A DNA stretch of 64,000 nt, taken from NCBI RefSeq assembly GCF_020520425.1, contig NC_079489.1:17818001-17882000 (forward strand), in the 5' to 3' direction. The position numbers and the translations under genes were made by a program. Below, piece by piece: positions 45,303-56,537 of this stretch. A model generated the notes under the pieces. It saw nothing but the letters and a program-made list of their open reading frames with translations. It was not told the origin of the DNA and ran no database searches. Source of the stretch: Spinacia oleracea. Its lineage: Eukaryota; Streptophyta; Magnoliopsida; Caryophyllales; Amaranthaceae. Every line of letters begins with the position of its first letter. The first letter of the stretch is position 1.

Positions 45303-45662
45303 CTCCCTCCGAATCTAAATGTTATTCCCGTTTTCCTTTTTAGTGTCCCAAAATAATCTTTCCATTTCTTTTATTTCCTTTTTAATCTCTTCCTTGTAAT
45401 TTTAACTTTGTAATTCTATTGGTTTATCAATAAATAACCTTGTAGTCTTATTGGTTGATTTAAGTTTGGATGGATTAATGAGTTGGCATTTTTATTCCTT
45501 AAATTCTATTGGTTCAACTATTTTGTTTTCTTGTGAAAATGGAATAAAAAAACAACAATTCCCCATAAAACTACATTAATAATAGTTAATCTTATAATGT
45601 TTCTTTTTCCTTAATAACCGCGTAAAATGACAAACAGGAATAACATTTAGGTTCGGAGGGAG
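45303..45662. mobile_element. Stowaway-type MITE (family of 5145-5494)
   Basis: CTCCCTCCGAATCTAAATGT and ACATTTAGGTTCGGAGGGAG form inverted ends, with TA on each side. It matches the element at 5145 in length, in the inverted orientation. Confidence 0.88.
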
Positions 45663-45822
45663 TAGTTGATATTGGATTTTTATTTTTTTGTAATATAGTT
45701 AGTGGAAAATGTATCAACTTTTTGAGGGTGGTGGGAGTGGAGTGATTTTTTTAATGTTTTTTACTCCCTCCGTCCCATTTTATTCTTTGCGTTTGGTATC
45801 ATGCACGTGATTTAACAAATAA

Positions 45823-46145
45823 CTAGTTTTAGGCCCGGGCAATGCCCGGGTTACTGAATTAGTAACATTTATATTATTCTTACTTCGTATTTGAAAATAT
45901 TATTAATCAGTTCCTTTTTATTACATTTATTAGTGGGTCGTTTTTACAATTATAGCATGTAATGTGTTATAGTTCAATGGTAAACACTTCATTGTTTAAG
46001 TGTGAGGTCGCGGGTTCGAGTCTTATACATGCTCCATTTCTAAATTTTTATATATATGAAGTTTACGTGAAATGAAATACTCACAAACAGAGCGCCATGT
46101 GGCACATAAACTTCTTTAAAAACGTCTTTTAATATATAGTATAGA
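45823..46145 (-). mobile_element. Short Helitron (323 bp) with tRNA-like insert
   Basis: On the minus strand it starts TCTATACTATATATTAAAAG and ends with the strong hairpin CCCGGGC-ATT-GCCCGGG and CCTAAAACTAG, lying between A and T inside a MITE. No coding sequence. It contains a tRNA-like segment. Confidence 0.82.
45954..46037 (+). repeat. tRNA-derived sequence
   Basis: Box A TAGTTCAATGG and box B GGTTCGAGTC are 48 bp apart in the right order. AGCATGT and ACATGCT could pair as an acceptor-like stem followed by CCA. The T-stem is poorly paired and about nine extra bases precede box A, so it is a degenerate tRNA or SINE head and not a working tRNA gene. Confidence 0.5.
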
Positions 46146-46369
46146 TTAATGTGGATAAAGATTCTCTTCTTATTTAATTAAAACGATGTAAATTACGTTT
46201 ATTAATAATATTTTCACATTTATCAAAAGATTGATATTGGAAAAATGAGAAAGATTTAATGTTCTAATGGAAAAGTGTGAGAGAGTTAATGATTAAAATG
46301 ACTCATTGAATTTGATTGGTTGAAATAATCATTTGACACGTTTTTTTGACAGAATATTAGGGACTTTTA

Positions 46370-46495
<126 letters not shown>

Positions 46496-46706
46496 ATTCT
46501 AAGTGTAAAGATTAAAGTGGGACACTAGAAACGGAAAGCGTAAAGAATAAATTGGGACGGAGTGAGTAGATGTTATAAATACAAGTGAGACCTTATGTAA
46601 GTGAGAGAAACAAAATTAGAAAATATATGTCATTTATAGAAACGGTACAAGTATTCCGAGATGGATTTATAAAGAAAGTGGGGCAAGTATTCCGGGACAG
46701 ATGGAG

Positions 46707-47819
46707 TATTAAGTTATTAACTAAGTAGTTAAATAAACGTTCTCCATTTGTATGAACCATTAAACACAATTCTTTAATGAAAACTAGTTTGTGCCCATGC
46801 TATTGCACGTGTACCTATGAAAAGTATATAATATCTTAAACGACGTTGTTAACCACAATGTATTTGTGTGGCAATACCAAAATATTTCTAAATATTGTAT
46901 GTGTCTTAAGAAAAACATAAAATCCGAAGTAAGAAGCTAAAAAATATCCAAAATTAAGTTCTAGATCCATGATGGTCTAAAAACATTTGAAATAGCAAAC
47001 ATGACTATGTGGACACTTTAATTTAATTTGTTGATATCCTCTTGCAAAACGAAATTTCTCTTCCCATTTCACTTGAAAAATTAAAACGACCCTTATTTCT
47101 TCTTGTTCTGTTTGCGGAGCACGTAAGAAAAAGTGAATGAATTCATAAGACGTTCATACTTCCTCAAAATATTGTCTCTGAATCTGATTATAAATAAAAT
47201 TAAATTTCATGGTTAGATGTGTCCAAATATGTATTATTTAGCTCAACAAAGTGTATACTTGCATGTGTTGCAAATTCTTTAATATGTGAAGCTTGACGAC
47301 CAATGATTATCTCAACATCATTACCCAATAGTGTAATTAACATCGTAGTAGTGTTGTCACCAATTTTCATAGGAACTCTAAATCTGAAACATTAAGAAGT
47401 TGCTAATTTGTTACTTTTACAATTTTTTACTTTTAGTAACTTATATAATTAAGTACCTTGGCACAATGGTGCTGCAGGAGAACCGACATTTCAAACACTT
47501 ATAGCTCTGGTGAAGTGTCGTGCACACGACTCATGCCAAAGTGGCATATTTGTGTCAATACTTATTAACATAGCACGAATCCGAAAATATTTCACCTAAT
47601 TAAAAAAAATAACACCTAAGTTTTAGTAAACATAACATAAATTAGATTCCTACATGTTGAATGATTGCACACCCTTCTCTCAAAAAAAAAACAGTGGAAT
47701 ACTCTAACGAATAGGTGGTCATAATAAATAAATGTCCTTACATTGGGCATCACCGAATATTGGTTTAAATTGATTCTTTCTCAAATCAGATGGTTCATTC
47801 TTCATTTTTAATTTTAAAG
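46707..47819. other. Spacer with a Helitron 3'-end remnant
   Basis: ACTAGTTTGTGCCCATGCTATTGC at 46783-46806 resembles a minus-strand Helitron 3' end with a decayed hairpin, but I cannot find a matching 5' end. Otherwise the region is AT-rich with no supported gene. Confidence 0.45.
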
Positions 47820-48300
47820 TCTCCTTTTTTTCAAGAGCTCTCACATTCTCTTTCCTCTCAATCTGCTTAATCAATCGCCAACAATTTCATGGGTTTTCAA
47901 ACTCAATTTTCTCAATCAATCGCCAAATTTTTTAACTACTTATTCCAAGGGCCCTCACATTCTCTCTCCTCGCAATCTGCTCAAGCAATCGCCAAAAGGT
48001 TTCCGGCGGCGCGACAATGTTCTCGGCGGCAGAGCAAGGTTCTCAACCATTTTGTGCAGCAAGGTTCTCAACAACTTTGTGTAATTCTTTTTTATTGTAC
48101 TATTGTGTAACTGTATAATTCGATTTTCATTATCTTGAAATGTAATGTTTTCATAGTAGACCATAGATTTTTGACGAAATTTGAAGCAATTTTGTGTAAT
48201 TCTATTGGTATCGTATAACTGTATAATTCGGATTTCAATGTCTTGAATATGTAATGTTTCCATAGTAGACCATGTATTTTTGACGAATTTTGGAATTTGA
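47820..48300 (+). repeat. Two tandem duplications, possible gene-fragment origin
   Basis: CTCACATTCTCTYTCCTC plus CAATCTGCTYAA and CAATCGCCAA occur at 47838-47882 and 47951-47995. Further on, a ~110-bp unit with GTATAATTCGRTTTYMAT and TTCATAGTAGACCAT occurs at 48076-48165 and 48190-48290. A 73-codon plus frame from 47889 spans the first pair (FPAARQCSRRQSK near its middle). It may be an old gene fragment, but no family is recognised. Confidence 0.5.
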
Positions 48301-49014
48301 AGGCGACTTATTTCCTGTCCAGTAGCTTAGGTATTCCCATTACCATTTTCGTTGCTTAATTATTTTTGTTTCCATATGCTGATTTGCTGATTTGTTATTT
48401 TTTTGTTTCCTAAGTTTCGTTAAATAACGAAACATGAGTGGTGTGGATTGGGGTTTAAAGCCCTCATATTCTTCACCACTCTACTTTAATTACATAGATG
48501 TTTATTCAAATTTCAATTTTCTCAATTTAATTTCCTTAATTGCCCAAATAAATTTTTTTTTACGCTTACTCCGACCTTTTCGTTGCCAAACTACAATTTC
48601 AAATTATTTTGACATCAGTAACAATTTTGTTTTTATTTCTCTATTTTAAATAAAACTAAAACACGAAATATGAAAAACTACAAAAAAGTAGTTTTCATTT
48701 ATTTTGATAGTTTTAAAAATAACATGATTATTGCATATATGACTATTTTTTGGTTCATATTTACTCCAAATTATATAGCTTTCATAAGAAAGAAAAAAAA
48801 AAAACCCAAAAACTAAAAATTGACAGTGATAACGAACGAACCCTTAAAACTTTAAGAAAACAGTAAACTAATTCGGTTCAAGTGGATGAGCCGCCATACG
48901 AATTCCTATTTACATCGCTGCTCTTGCAAGGTGTTATTCGCCAATTGCACCTGAGACCTGTCCACCTTGTAGATGGTGTAAGTTTTGAATTGAAGTATTT
49001 ACCTTTTTTACGAA
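48301..49014. other. Spacer left of the GH17 remnant
   Basis: No gene is supported. The open frame around 48434-48649 is AT-biased and lacks similarity to anything I know. Confidence 0.4.
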
Positions 49015-50116
49015 TACTAGCTGAGTCATTATATCCCTCAACTCGGACCTAAAAGTTCTACTAGAAGGAACTGTTGAACCATACGCGTCTGCGTTGCATG
49101 GTACAACAAGTTTGATAGAGTCGGAAAGTTTTACCTTAACCAACGCTTCCTGTAGGTTGAGAAGCGCTGGCACACATACGATTGAAATTTCCCCGAATAG
49201 CTACCGGGGAAATGCTCATTCCCAACAGCTACATATCTGAGAATATACACTTTCAAAGATTCGTGAGTTTGATCGTCATTATTTATTTTCTAAATAGGAC
49301 ACACCCGTAAGCAATATACAATTAATTATAACGTATTGCTAAGTGATCAAGTAGTTAAATCTCATGCATTTTATATCTTTTTATAACTTCTTTTATTTTA
49401 TTCTTAACTTAAGTTAAATACAATAAATTAATTTGGAATCATTGGAATCTGGATTCAAGGTCACCATCTAATTTATACAACCATTAACATAAGCCCTCGT
49501 ACTCTTTTATAAAGTGGGAGACAATAAAAAAGCATTTACCACCATCTTCCTTTTTCTTTTCAATTAGCATTTACCACAATCTTCCATTATGTGAAAGTAG
49601 CTTATTCTAAATCAACTTTTACATTCTGAAACTCGATTATTTATTTAAATATAAAGTGAGCTTTTAGATTGATTAATAGGTGTAAATATGCCGGCCTTTA
49701 ATTTCCAACTTTTTTTAAGGAAATACTACTCCGTACATATATATTGTTTGTTCATACCTGATATTGGTCGGCGTCTTAGCAGACACGTACGCAATGAGGT
49801 TGTGGCGTACCCAGGAGCGAGCCGCTTTAGGCGAAGAGCTGAGGAGAGACAACATCCCGTTTGGAATCCCGACCATAACATCAATGCCACTTCCTTTTAA
49901 GGCATTCATAATGTTGGGTTCGACGTCGAACAATTTGACTTTTGAGATGTTGTTTTGTTTCAGAAGTTCTACCACCTTCGTGGGTGGTTTTCCTTCTATG
50001 GTGTAGGTTCCCCAGTTTACTCCTATGTCAGCCTCTCCGTTTTCTATTATTACCGATAATAATAATAATAATAGTAGTAGTACGACTTTCGGTACGAGTA
50101 GTCCTGCTATTTTCAT
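49015..50116 (-). pseudogene. Broken beta-1,3-glucanase (glycoside hydrolase family 17)
   Basis: GH17 enzymes hydrolyse beta-1,3-glucans in the cell wall and act in defence and callose turnover. Exon 1 (50116-49758) encodes a signal peptide with a run of leucines, then IGVNWGTYTIEGKPPTKVVE, KVKLFDVEPNIMNALKGSGI and SWVRHNLIAYVSAKTPTNIR, ending at a GT donor as usual for the family. Exon 2 begins at 49236 with YVAVGNEHFPGSYSGKF, retaining the GNE acid, and continues in a shifted frame with PALLNLQEALVKVKLSDSIK and VVPCNADAY to SELRDIMTQLV, where homology stops at about 49015. At least one frameshift lies near 49175, and the rest of the barrel, including the SETGWPS nucleophile region, is absent. 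The gene is therefore a truncated pseudogene unless another exon lies elsewhere. Confidence 0.85.
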
Positions 50117-50645
50117 TATGGTAATATAAAATAGATATAGTTTGGAGGAAAAAAAAGAGAGATGATGAATGTTACGGTTTTAGGAGTGAAGATGAAAAAA
50201 ATATCTGGGTGTTAGGGGTGAAGATGAAAATATATATGGGTAGCATGAATTTTTATAGATGATGAATAAAGATGAGAGAGGTAGAACATATATATATGAG
50301 AAAGATGATACAAATGTGAGAAAGTCGAATCATCCAGAAACATAAAGGAGGGGGTGTTAGGGGTGAAGATGAAAATATATATGGGTAGCATGATTTTATA
50401 ATATATTTACACATATTGAAGTAGAAGTTTCAAATATATAATATATTTTATAGCACATATATTTTACAAATATTATACAAATATTGTACATATATTACAT
50501 TATATAGGTACATAAATTGACATATGTAGCAATATATCTCTAAAATTGGTGATTGTATTGAACTCACATGTTATCTTTCTCGTTTTAACTAGCGAAAGAC
50601 ATTATATATTAATATTCATATATATGTACAGGAAATTTATGGATT
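50117..50645 (-). promoter_or_regulatory. GH17 upstream region, partly duplicated at 62.5 kb
   Basis: The block 50148-50345 recurs at 62519-62725 in direct orientation. Inside it GGGTGTTAGGGGTGAAGATG with the following AAAATATATATGGGTAGCAT appears at 50207 and again at 50352. This is the promoter side of the GH17 remnant. A TATA-like ATATAAAATAGATA lies near 50125-50140. Confidence 0.6.
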
Positions 50646-50648
50646 GCC

Positions 50649-50990
50649 CACTACTACAAAAATGGGCAAAGAGACCTCTATGCAAAGAACCGTTAATCGA
50701 CATAACGGGTCTCTCTTATATAAGGGATCCAATATTAGAGATAACGGGTCTCTAATTTGTACTAGGGCCCGCTAATTTACCACAAGAAAATAATAAGAGA
50801 TCCCCTAACTGTTGTGACGGGTCTCATATATACGCTGGGGCTTACTAGTTTGCCACAATAAAAAAACAAAAGATCTCCCAACTCGATCACCTAACGGGTC
50901 TCTAGAATTCAGCGGCCCACTACTTTGTGATATGAGGAAAAACAAAGACCCCTCAATTAACTTCACGGGTCTCTTCTCTAGCCCATTTTT
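50649..50990 (+). repeat. CACTA left subterminal repeat array
   Basis: Repeated ACGGGTCTCT and AAGAGACC-type words occur about every 50-80 bp. Such arrays bind the element-encoded protein that pairs the two ends. Confidence 0.8.
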
Positions 50991-51084
50991 TACTTAAAAA
51001 TAAATTACAAAAGCCTCTCTCTTCTCACAACTATGCTTCTTTTGATTATTTACATTCCCATCTCATTTTCTCCCTTCTCGCATA

Positions 51085-51352
51085 AAATCGCCAGTTAGCC
51101 ATCGCCAGTTAGCCATGGTAGTTTTTTCTTCACCTTATATCTCTTTGTTCCTCACATTTCAATCTCCTGTAAATCGATTTTTCATGTTTTAATTAACAAG
51201 CGAGTGGACGGCGATGTCGCAGCAGTTGTAGCTTGTACGAGACACCGTGTCGAAGAGATCCAATAATCGAGAATCGATCTTGATGCTTTGCTTGACTTCT
51301 CTATTGGTGAACTTGTCAAGATTTTCCCTGCTTTATTCGTAGAAAGCTAAGT
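51085..51352 (+). pseudogene. RPS15: Captured 5' part of a cytosolic ribosomal protein S15 (uS19) gene
   Basis: uS19 is a 40S subunit protein near the decoding site. At 51200-51345 the plus strand encodes GDVAAVVA in one frame and DLDALLDFSIGELVKIFPA in another, aligning with the plant RPS15 N-terminus (variable acidic start, then VDLDALLDMSTDELVKLFPA). The linking segment, which should encode the KKRTFKKFS stretch, is degenerate with a stop. A 1-bp deletion near 51333 breaks the IRRR region. Upstream, GCCAGTTAGCCATG followed by GTAGTTTTTTCTTC looks like the 5' UTR, start codon and donor of the first intron, the layout of many ribosomal protein genes. A 15-bp piece of the UTR (ATCGCCAGTTAGCC) is duplicated. 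The AAG-TGTAATGG end may be the old exon 2 donor. The fragment is non-functional as a ribosomal protein. Confidence 0.85.
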
Positions 51353-54067
51353 GTAATGGTTTTCTTCTTCTTTTCTTTTGTTTCATCGATTAATGCCTAG
51401 ATTTAATTGATCTAGTTCTTTAGAAACTAGGGTTTTAATTGTGTTGAAATTGAATTGCTTTGAGGCTAGAGACAGTTTATATGTGCTTGGTTGAAGTTAA
51501 GAAATCTTTGAAGCCTTTAGATTCGTGCTCCATGCCTGTTCTTTTTGGTACATTGTTGATTTTGCCCTGTTGATTGTATTGCTTGCTTTTTATGGAATCC
51601 AGATTTTGATCTGCTAATGCTCAAATTAGAGAGTTTGGGGAAATTGTTTATTGAATCCATTATTCATGTGGAGATGTGAAATTATCAGGTGTTTATGATA
51701 ATTCGAATAGGTTAGGTTTTGGTCTATAATTATCTAAATTTGCAATTGTGGCCTTGTGAGGGGTTTCGTGGAATTAGAAATTTAGAAGTGTATTAGCTTA
51801 GCTACACACCAATTGTTCGAAAAATTCCTAAATGAAATTTATGATATCATGTGAATTTTCACAACCACATAAACTACATTGCGCACCCGATTGTCACAAA
51901 ATACGATTATGCCTTAACAGAAACTTTGAGATTTTTCTAGTTGAAATTTGTTTCTAATGATTAATGACTATCACAAAACATAAATTCTTGACATTTTTGA
52001 AGTTAAAATCAGAACTTTAGGCTAACATAGTTGTTAATTTGGACCATTCATTCTTCTTTCATTACCTTTGACAAACTAGTGGATTTGACTCATAGTAATT
52101 GATTCCAACTTTGGCGTAACTAGCAGGTGGGGATGCATATTTCATATGATCCTCATGCACATATATACATGGATTCTGAATGCCCGTTTCAGGATATTTT
52201 TAAAGCTTGCAAATGTTAAATGTCTGCTACATTATTGGTAAGTCCAACCATTCTATGCAATATCTTACAAAAAACACACGCAAGATGATGCATCTCTCAA
52301 ATTTATTTGACTATAGTCTTTGTCGTGTCTTCAATTTTATTAATTTTACAATTATACATGAAGAAAGTATCTTTTGGAACTATCTGTAACGGGGAACTGT
52401 TGAGTTCATTTTGTTTTAGATTTTGACCATAGCTTTTTAAATGGATGATTTCCCCTTGATGTCTTTTTGTCAATCGTAAAACTGATTACCAACATGTTGT
52501 ACAGTCTGTTTCAGTGTTTCTTTTTCCATCTTTAACTGCCAGCAGGGTCTGAAGGTCAATAGATTCAACACTTAAGATAATGTTTTACATAATTGAAGTG
52601 GGGGGTTAGAAAGAGAGCATTCTTGTCAGTTTATCCTCAATTTCTTTTGTTTTATCTCTCACTCAGCTTGTTTGTCAAGGAAACATCCCTCCCCTTTCCT
52701 AGCTTGTTTTTATATAAATATCTTTAAAAACTAAGTAGAATTTTTTATGATCTGAACCCTTGAAACTGCCAGTAAGTGGATATGTAACAGATTTACATTG
52801 TCTCAGCACATTAGTGAGTACTATTTAATTTCTTATGCTTACCACTTATACCATGTTGGATGATAATATTTCTTATTTAGAAAGATCAGAGTAGTATTTG
52901 CAGCGCATCGTAATTGAGAGTGCAGTAACCGTACCTAATGCTTAAGCGCTGAAACATTAGATGGTCTGAAAACTAAGGCAGACATATAGTGTGGGCTAAG
53001 CCATAGATGTTTGGTTATATGCTTCATTATATGTTCTTTGTTTCTCTCATTTTTTTCCTTCAGCGACATTGATTTTTTCCCTTTTCTGTTCCCATAATAG
53101 TTATGTTAGTAACCATTTGCTCTTCTATCTATTTTGTTTTTACTACTGTCAACATATTCTCTTACAGTTACCCAATTCTAATTGTTGTTTATAATAATTC
53201 ACATTATTATGTGTGAATATAATTACCAAGTAAGATTGTAAAGTAAGGATTTTTTTTTGACAAATTTGCCTCTTTTTACTATCTAATATTGTCAAAATTT
53301 ACGCAGGGGGCTTATAAAATTTAGCATTCTCAACTGAAACGATGTTAAGAAAATAGAAAAGAATCCAAAAGTTGGGTAGAACCGTAGAAGTAACCACATT
53401 ATTTCATTTGTATACTATGGCTGTTACAGTCTCAAAGGTTATACATAGTTTTATCTAGACTAACGTGTTTTGTTTTCGAATGAGTATAACATAAGTAGGA
53501 AAATGTTATTCCCTTGTCAGTGTAATTAAAGAATTATAGAGTTTTGATTGTTGTTACTGTAATTACACTCTTGTAATGCTGTTAGATTTTTGTCTAAAGG
53601 TGGTTTTAGATTGTAGGCAATTAAGTAAGATCACTCTCTTAAATTATAATAACATGGTCTATTCAATGATAGATTAGGCAGGACAACCTTAGTTGGGTGT
53701 ACCTGATTTGAGTTAATTGAGTTTGACCTGTCATGTGAATTGTGGGAGAGATTGATTCCAATTGAAGAACTTAGGCTGCTTTGGTAAACTGGTAGCTATT
53801 GTTTGTTTTTTGTAGTGTGGTGGGTCTCTTCCTTTGTAAATCATCTTTGTTACAATTGTACATATATTACTTATATAAAAAAAAGGAGTGGAACTTAGAA
53901 AGAACTCAAACATAAACTAGCAACTTGAGGCTACCTATCTTGGAGATAGTGACTTTACGTCATAAGTGTCAATAAGGCAGTTTGTTCTTTGTTGAGGCTT
54001 TACCTGTTTTGTTAACAATTATAGAACAATGCATTTGTTTAACTACTAATTTTTCTACTTATTACAG
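51353..54067 (+). other. Intron-like interior of the CACTA element
   Basis: T-rich, moderately AT-rich DNA resembling plant introns. The first few hundred bases probably continue the captured RPS15 intron 2. I find no frame with recognisable homology. A run ending TTATTACAG at 54067 is a good splice acceptor for the exon that follows. Confidence 0.5.
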
Positions 54068-54238
54068 TTTTTTGAAGAAACTTATTCATCGGAAAATGTG
54101 GATGAGGTTAGTAACCTACGGGTCGAGTATTTGCTCAAGCAAGAAGCGGATGGAAAAGGATTTTATACAGAGAGAGAAATACCCCTTGAGAGAGAAATAC
54201 CTTGACCATTACCCTTTATCAACAAAAACCTAGAATCC

Positions 54239-56491
54239 ATGGAGGAGGAGACGCCGTCTCCTTCCTCACCTCAAGATGAATGCATGCAGGATTTGAATTC
54301 CAATCATATGGACAATACGAATAAACAGCAGGAGATCCACATGCTTCCTATGCAATCGTTATCAACCAAGGTAAGTCGTATTTCCTTTCGTGATGCAGTA
54401 TCAAAATCATCTCAATGGTTTGATCAGGCTAAAAATATCATTCAATCTTCTAAGGATTGGAACGATGAGGAGGAAAACATACCACCAGATAGTAATCTTG
54501 TGGTGAGTTTTGATAGAAATACTTTAGACAAATTGAGATCACCATGGAAATTAACCTTGATGGGCAAATGTTTAGGAATTAATGTTAAATTGGCCTACAT
54601 GGATTCTAGGGTCAGATCCATGTGGAGAATCAAAGGATCTATGGAAACCATTGATGTAGGAAAGGGAGTTTTCTTTTTCAGATTCACCTTGGAAGAAGAC
54701 TATGAAAGAGCATTATTTGGAGGACCATGGTTTATTTTGGACCATTACTTAATGTTAACTAAGTGGAAACCTAATTTCCGTTCATCTGTTAACAATTTTG
54801 ATAAAATTATGATCTGGGCTAGATTTCCAGAACTACCCATAGAATATTATGATAAGGATGCTTTATTTAGTATTGCTAAATTAGTGGGTAATCCTATAAG
54901 GGTCGACTATGCTACGGATAAATTAACTAGGGCCAAATATGCTAGGGTGTGCGTTGAAATACACTTGGAAAAACCATTAATTACAAAAGTTTGGGTGGGA
55001 GGAGATTGGCAAAAAATTTCTTACGAGAATATTGATACGCTGTGTTTTTTATGCGGGAAAATAGGTCACGTTAAGCAATTTTGTAATCTCGGAAGCACTT
55101 GCTTTCCAGATAAGAATAATGAGACCGACAATAATAGTCATATTAAGGAAAATACGGTTAAGCCTAATTCTAATGCAAATCCAAATATAGAAACCATAAA
55201 TAATAAGGGGGAGGATTTTGGGGATAATCAAGATTATGGCCCATGGACAATAGTTACGAATAAACGGAGTAATTATCATAGTAAGCATAAACTGGATAAT
55301 TCCAGAGGAAGAAACCCAGGAGCAGCCTTTAATAACACTAGAATAAATGACTATGGAAAGAATAAATCTGTGACTTTTAATGGCTCGAAAAACTTTTCGG
55401 GTAATGTTCACCAACATGGGAAAGATAATCTCTTGGTTCCTTCTGCCCAATCAAAAAAATCCACTCAATATTCAGAAGAACAACAGCATCTTAATAATAA
55501 TGAACAAAATATTTTACCCACCTCCCCAAGGAAAGTAGCTGAACAGAGTAAAGATATTAATCAACACGTGGATCAATTCTCAAAGCAAATGGAAGCATCT
55601 CCATTGGAGGACGACATTTTAAACCCTTCAACTCCCTCAGCTGCTGCTCTAATAAATACAGTTCTGAGTGGGCAAGGAAATTTCAATCTCTCTCCTCCTT
55701 TTCCATCTTTTAATTCGTCTTCTTCTTCCATTCCTCCCTTCCGTTCTGCTTCTTCACCTTCACCTTCTAGTTACAGTTCTCCCAATGGATCCAAACCAAA
55801 CCCCCAAATCGACATGCATGGAATTAAACCAACTACCAATAACCACCTATCAGAGACGGCCGACCGATCAACGGAAGAGGAAAGATTATGGTCAAACACC
55901 GGTCACTACCCCACCGAAATTGCCGGACGATCCGTGGGAAATGAATCCACCACGAACTCTCAATCTCTTTCCAGCTTATCCAGACACTGCATGCAAGATA
56001 ACCAAGGGTCAGAAATCAACCTGGGAGGAGCTGAGGAACAGCATCACAACTCTCAATTCGCTGAAGTATCAGGGAGAATCATCAACGACCCTCAACCTCA
56101 GCATCTCAGTGGACCCTCATTCTCCAATTTCGGTGGGACCAAGACTCCATGCAAATCGAAAGAGTTGGGAATTCAACCCTCCAAATCGAACTCAGATTAC
56201 TCGCAGACAAACACTACAGCAGCTACCAAGAGGGGTTCTCATCACACCCTTGCATTCAGAAACACGAGGTCAAGACATGGGGCATCAAGATCGCCTTATA
56301 GCCATGTACGAGACGACGGAGGAGGTGGTGGGGCTGCAAGTGAAAGCAAAATATTGGAATCCACCGCTAGAACAAAGACAGATATTCACTTATATGACTC
56401 CGGTGAGATTGAAGGAAATTCATCGGACGGGAGTCCAGCAGTTTTGGAAGGATTGGGAGATTTACTTGATTCGCCAGTCTTGGAATCCTAA
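54239..56491 (+). CDS. LINE ORF1, DUF4283 / zinc-knuckle nucleic-acid-binding protein
   Basis: This 750-aa protein probably coats the LINE RNA. Residues about 80-240 are of the DUF4283 type common in plant LINE ORF1 (SPWKLTLMGKCLG, FRFTLEEDYERALFGGPWFI, WARFPELPIEYYDKDALFSI). A CCHC zinc knuckle follows at residues 269-282 (CFLCGKIGHVKQFC). The C-terminal 450 residues are low complexity, rich in Asn, Ser, Pro and Gln. The ATG at 54239 is the first after the 5' UTR and gives the full domain. The frame ends 46 bp before the likely ORF2 start; ORF2 is in the +1 frame relative to it. No damage is visible. Confidence 0.92.
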   Translation: MEEETPSPSSPQDECMQDLNSNHMDNTNKQQEIHMLPMQSLSTKVSRISFRDAVSKSSQWFDQAKNIIQSSKDWNDEEENIPPDSNLVVSFDRNTLDKLRSPWKLTLMGKCLGINVKLAYMDSRVRSMWRIKGSMETIDVGKGVFFFRFTLEEDYERALFGGPWFILDHYLMLTKWKPNFRSSVNNFDKIMIWARFPELPIEYYDKDALFSIAKLVGNPIRVDYATDKLTRAKYARVCVEIHLEKPLITKVWVGGDWQKISYENIDTLCFLCGKIGHVKQFCNLGSTCFPDKNNETDNNSHIKENTVKPNSNANPNIETINNKGEDFGDNQDYGPWTIVTNKRSNYHSKHKLDNSRGRNPGAAFNNTRINDYGKNKSVTFNGSKNFSGNVHQHGKDNLLVPSAQSKKSTQYSEEQQHLNNNEQNILPTSPRKVAEQSKDINQHVDQFSKQMEASPLEDDILNPSTPSAAALINTVLSGQGNFNLSPPFPSFNSSSSSIPPFRSASSPSPSSYSSPNGSKPNPQIDMHGIKPTTNNHLSETADRSTEEERLWSNTGHYPTEIAGRSVGNESTTNSQSLSSLSRHCMQDNQGSEINLGGAEEQHHNSQFAEVSGRIINDPQPQHLSGPSFSNFGGTKTPCKSKELGIQPSKSNSDYSQTNTTAATKRGSHHTLAFRNTRSRHGASRSPYSHVRDDGGGGGAASESKILESTARTKTDIHLYDSGEIEGNSSDGSPAVLEGLGDLLDSPVLES

Positions 56492-56537
56492 TCATCCGAT
56501 TCTGATCAATACAGCTCTTCCCAAACCCAATCCCCAA

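Noticed and set aside
45954-46037. Functional tRNA gene
   Set aside because: The T-stem and acceptor geometry are poor, extra bases precede box A, and there is no clean 7-base anticodon loop.
46784-47819. A further complete Helitron starting at 46784
   Set aside because: Only a decayed 3'-end-like motif was found; no matching 5' terminus could be located.
55668-56537. Upstream extension of LINE ORF2 as the true N-terminus
   Set aside because: The endonuclease domain starts exactly at the internal ATG at 56538, and the upstream 290 codons are low-complexity with no domain. I kept the overlap only as an observation.
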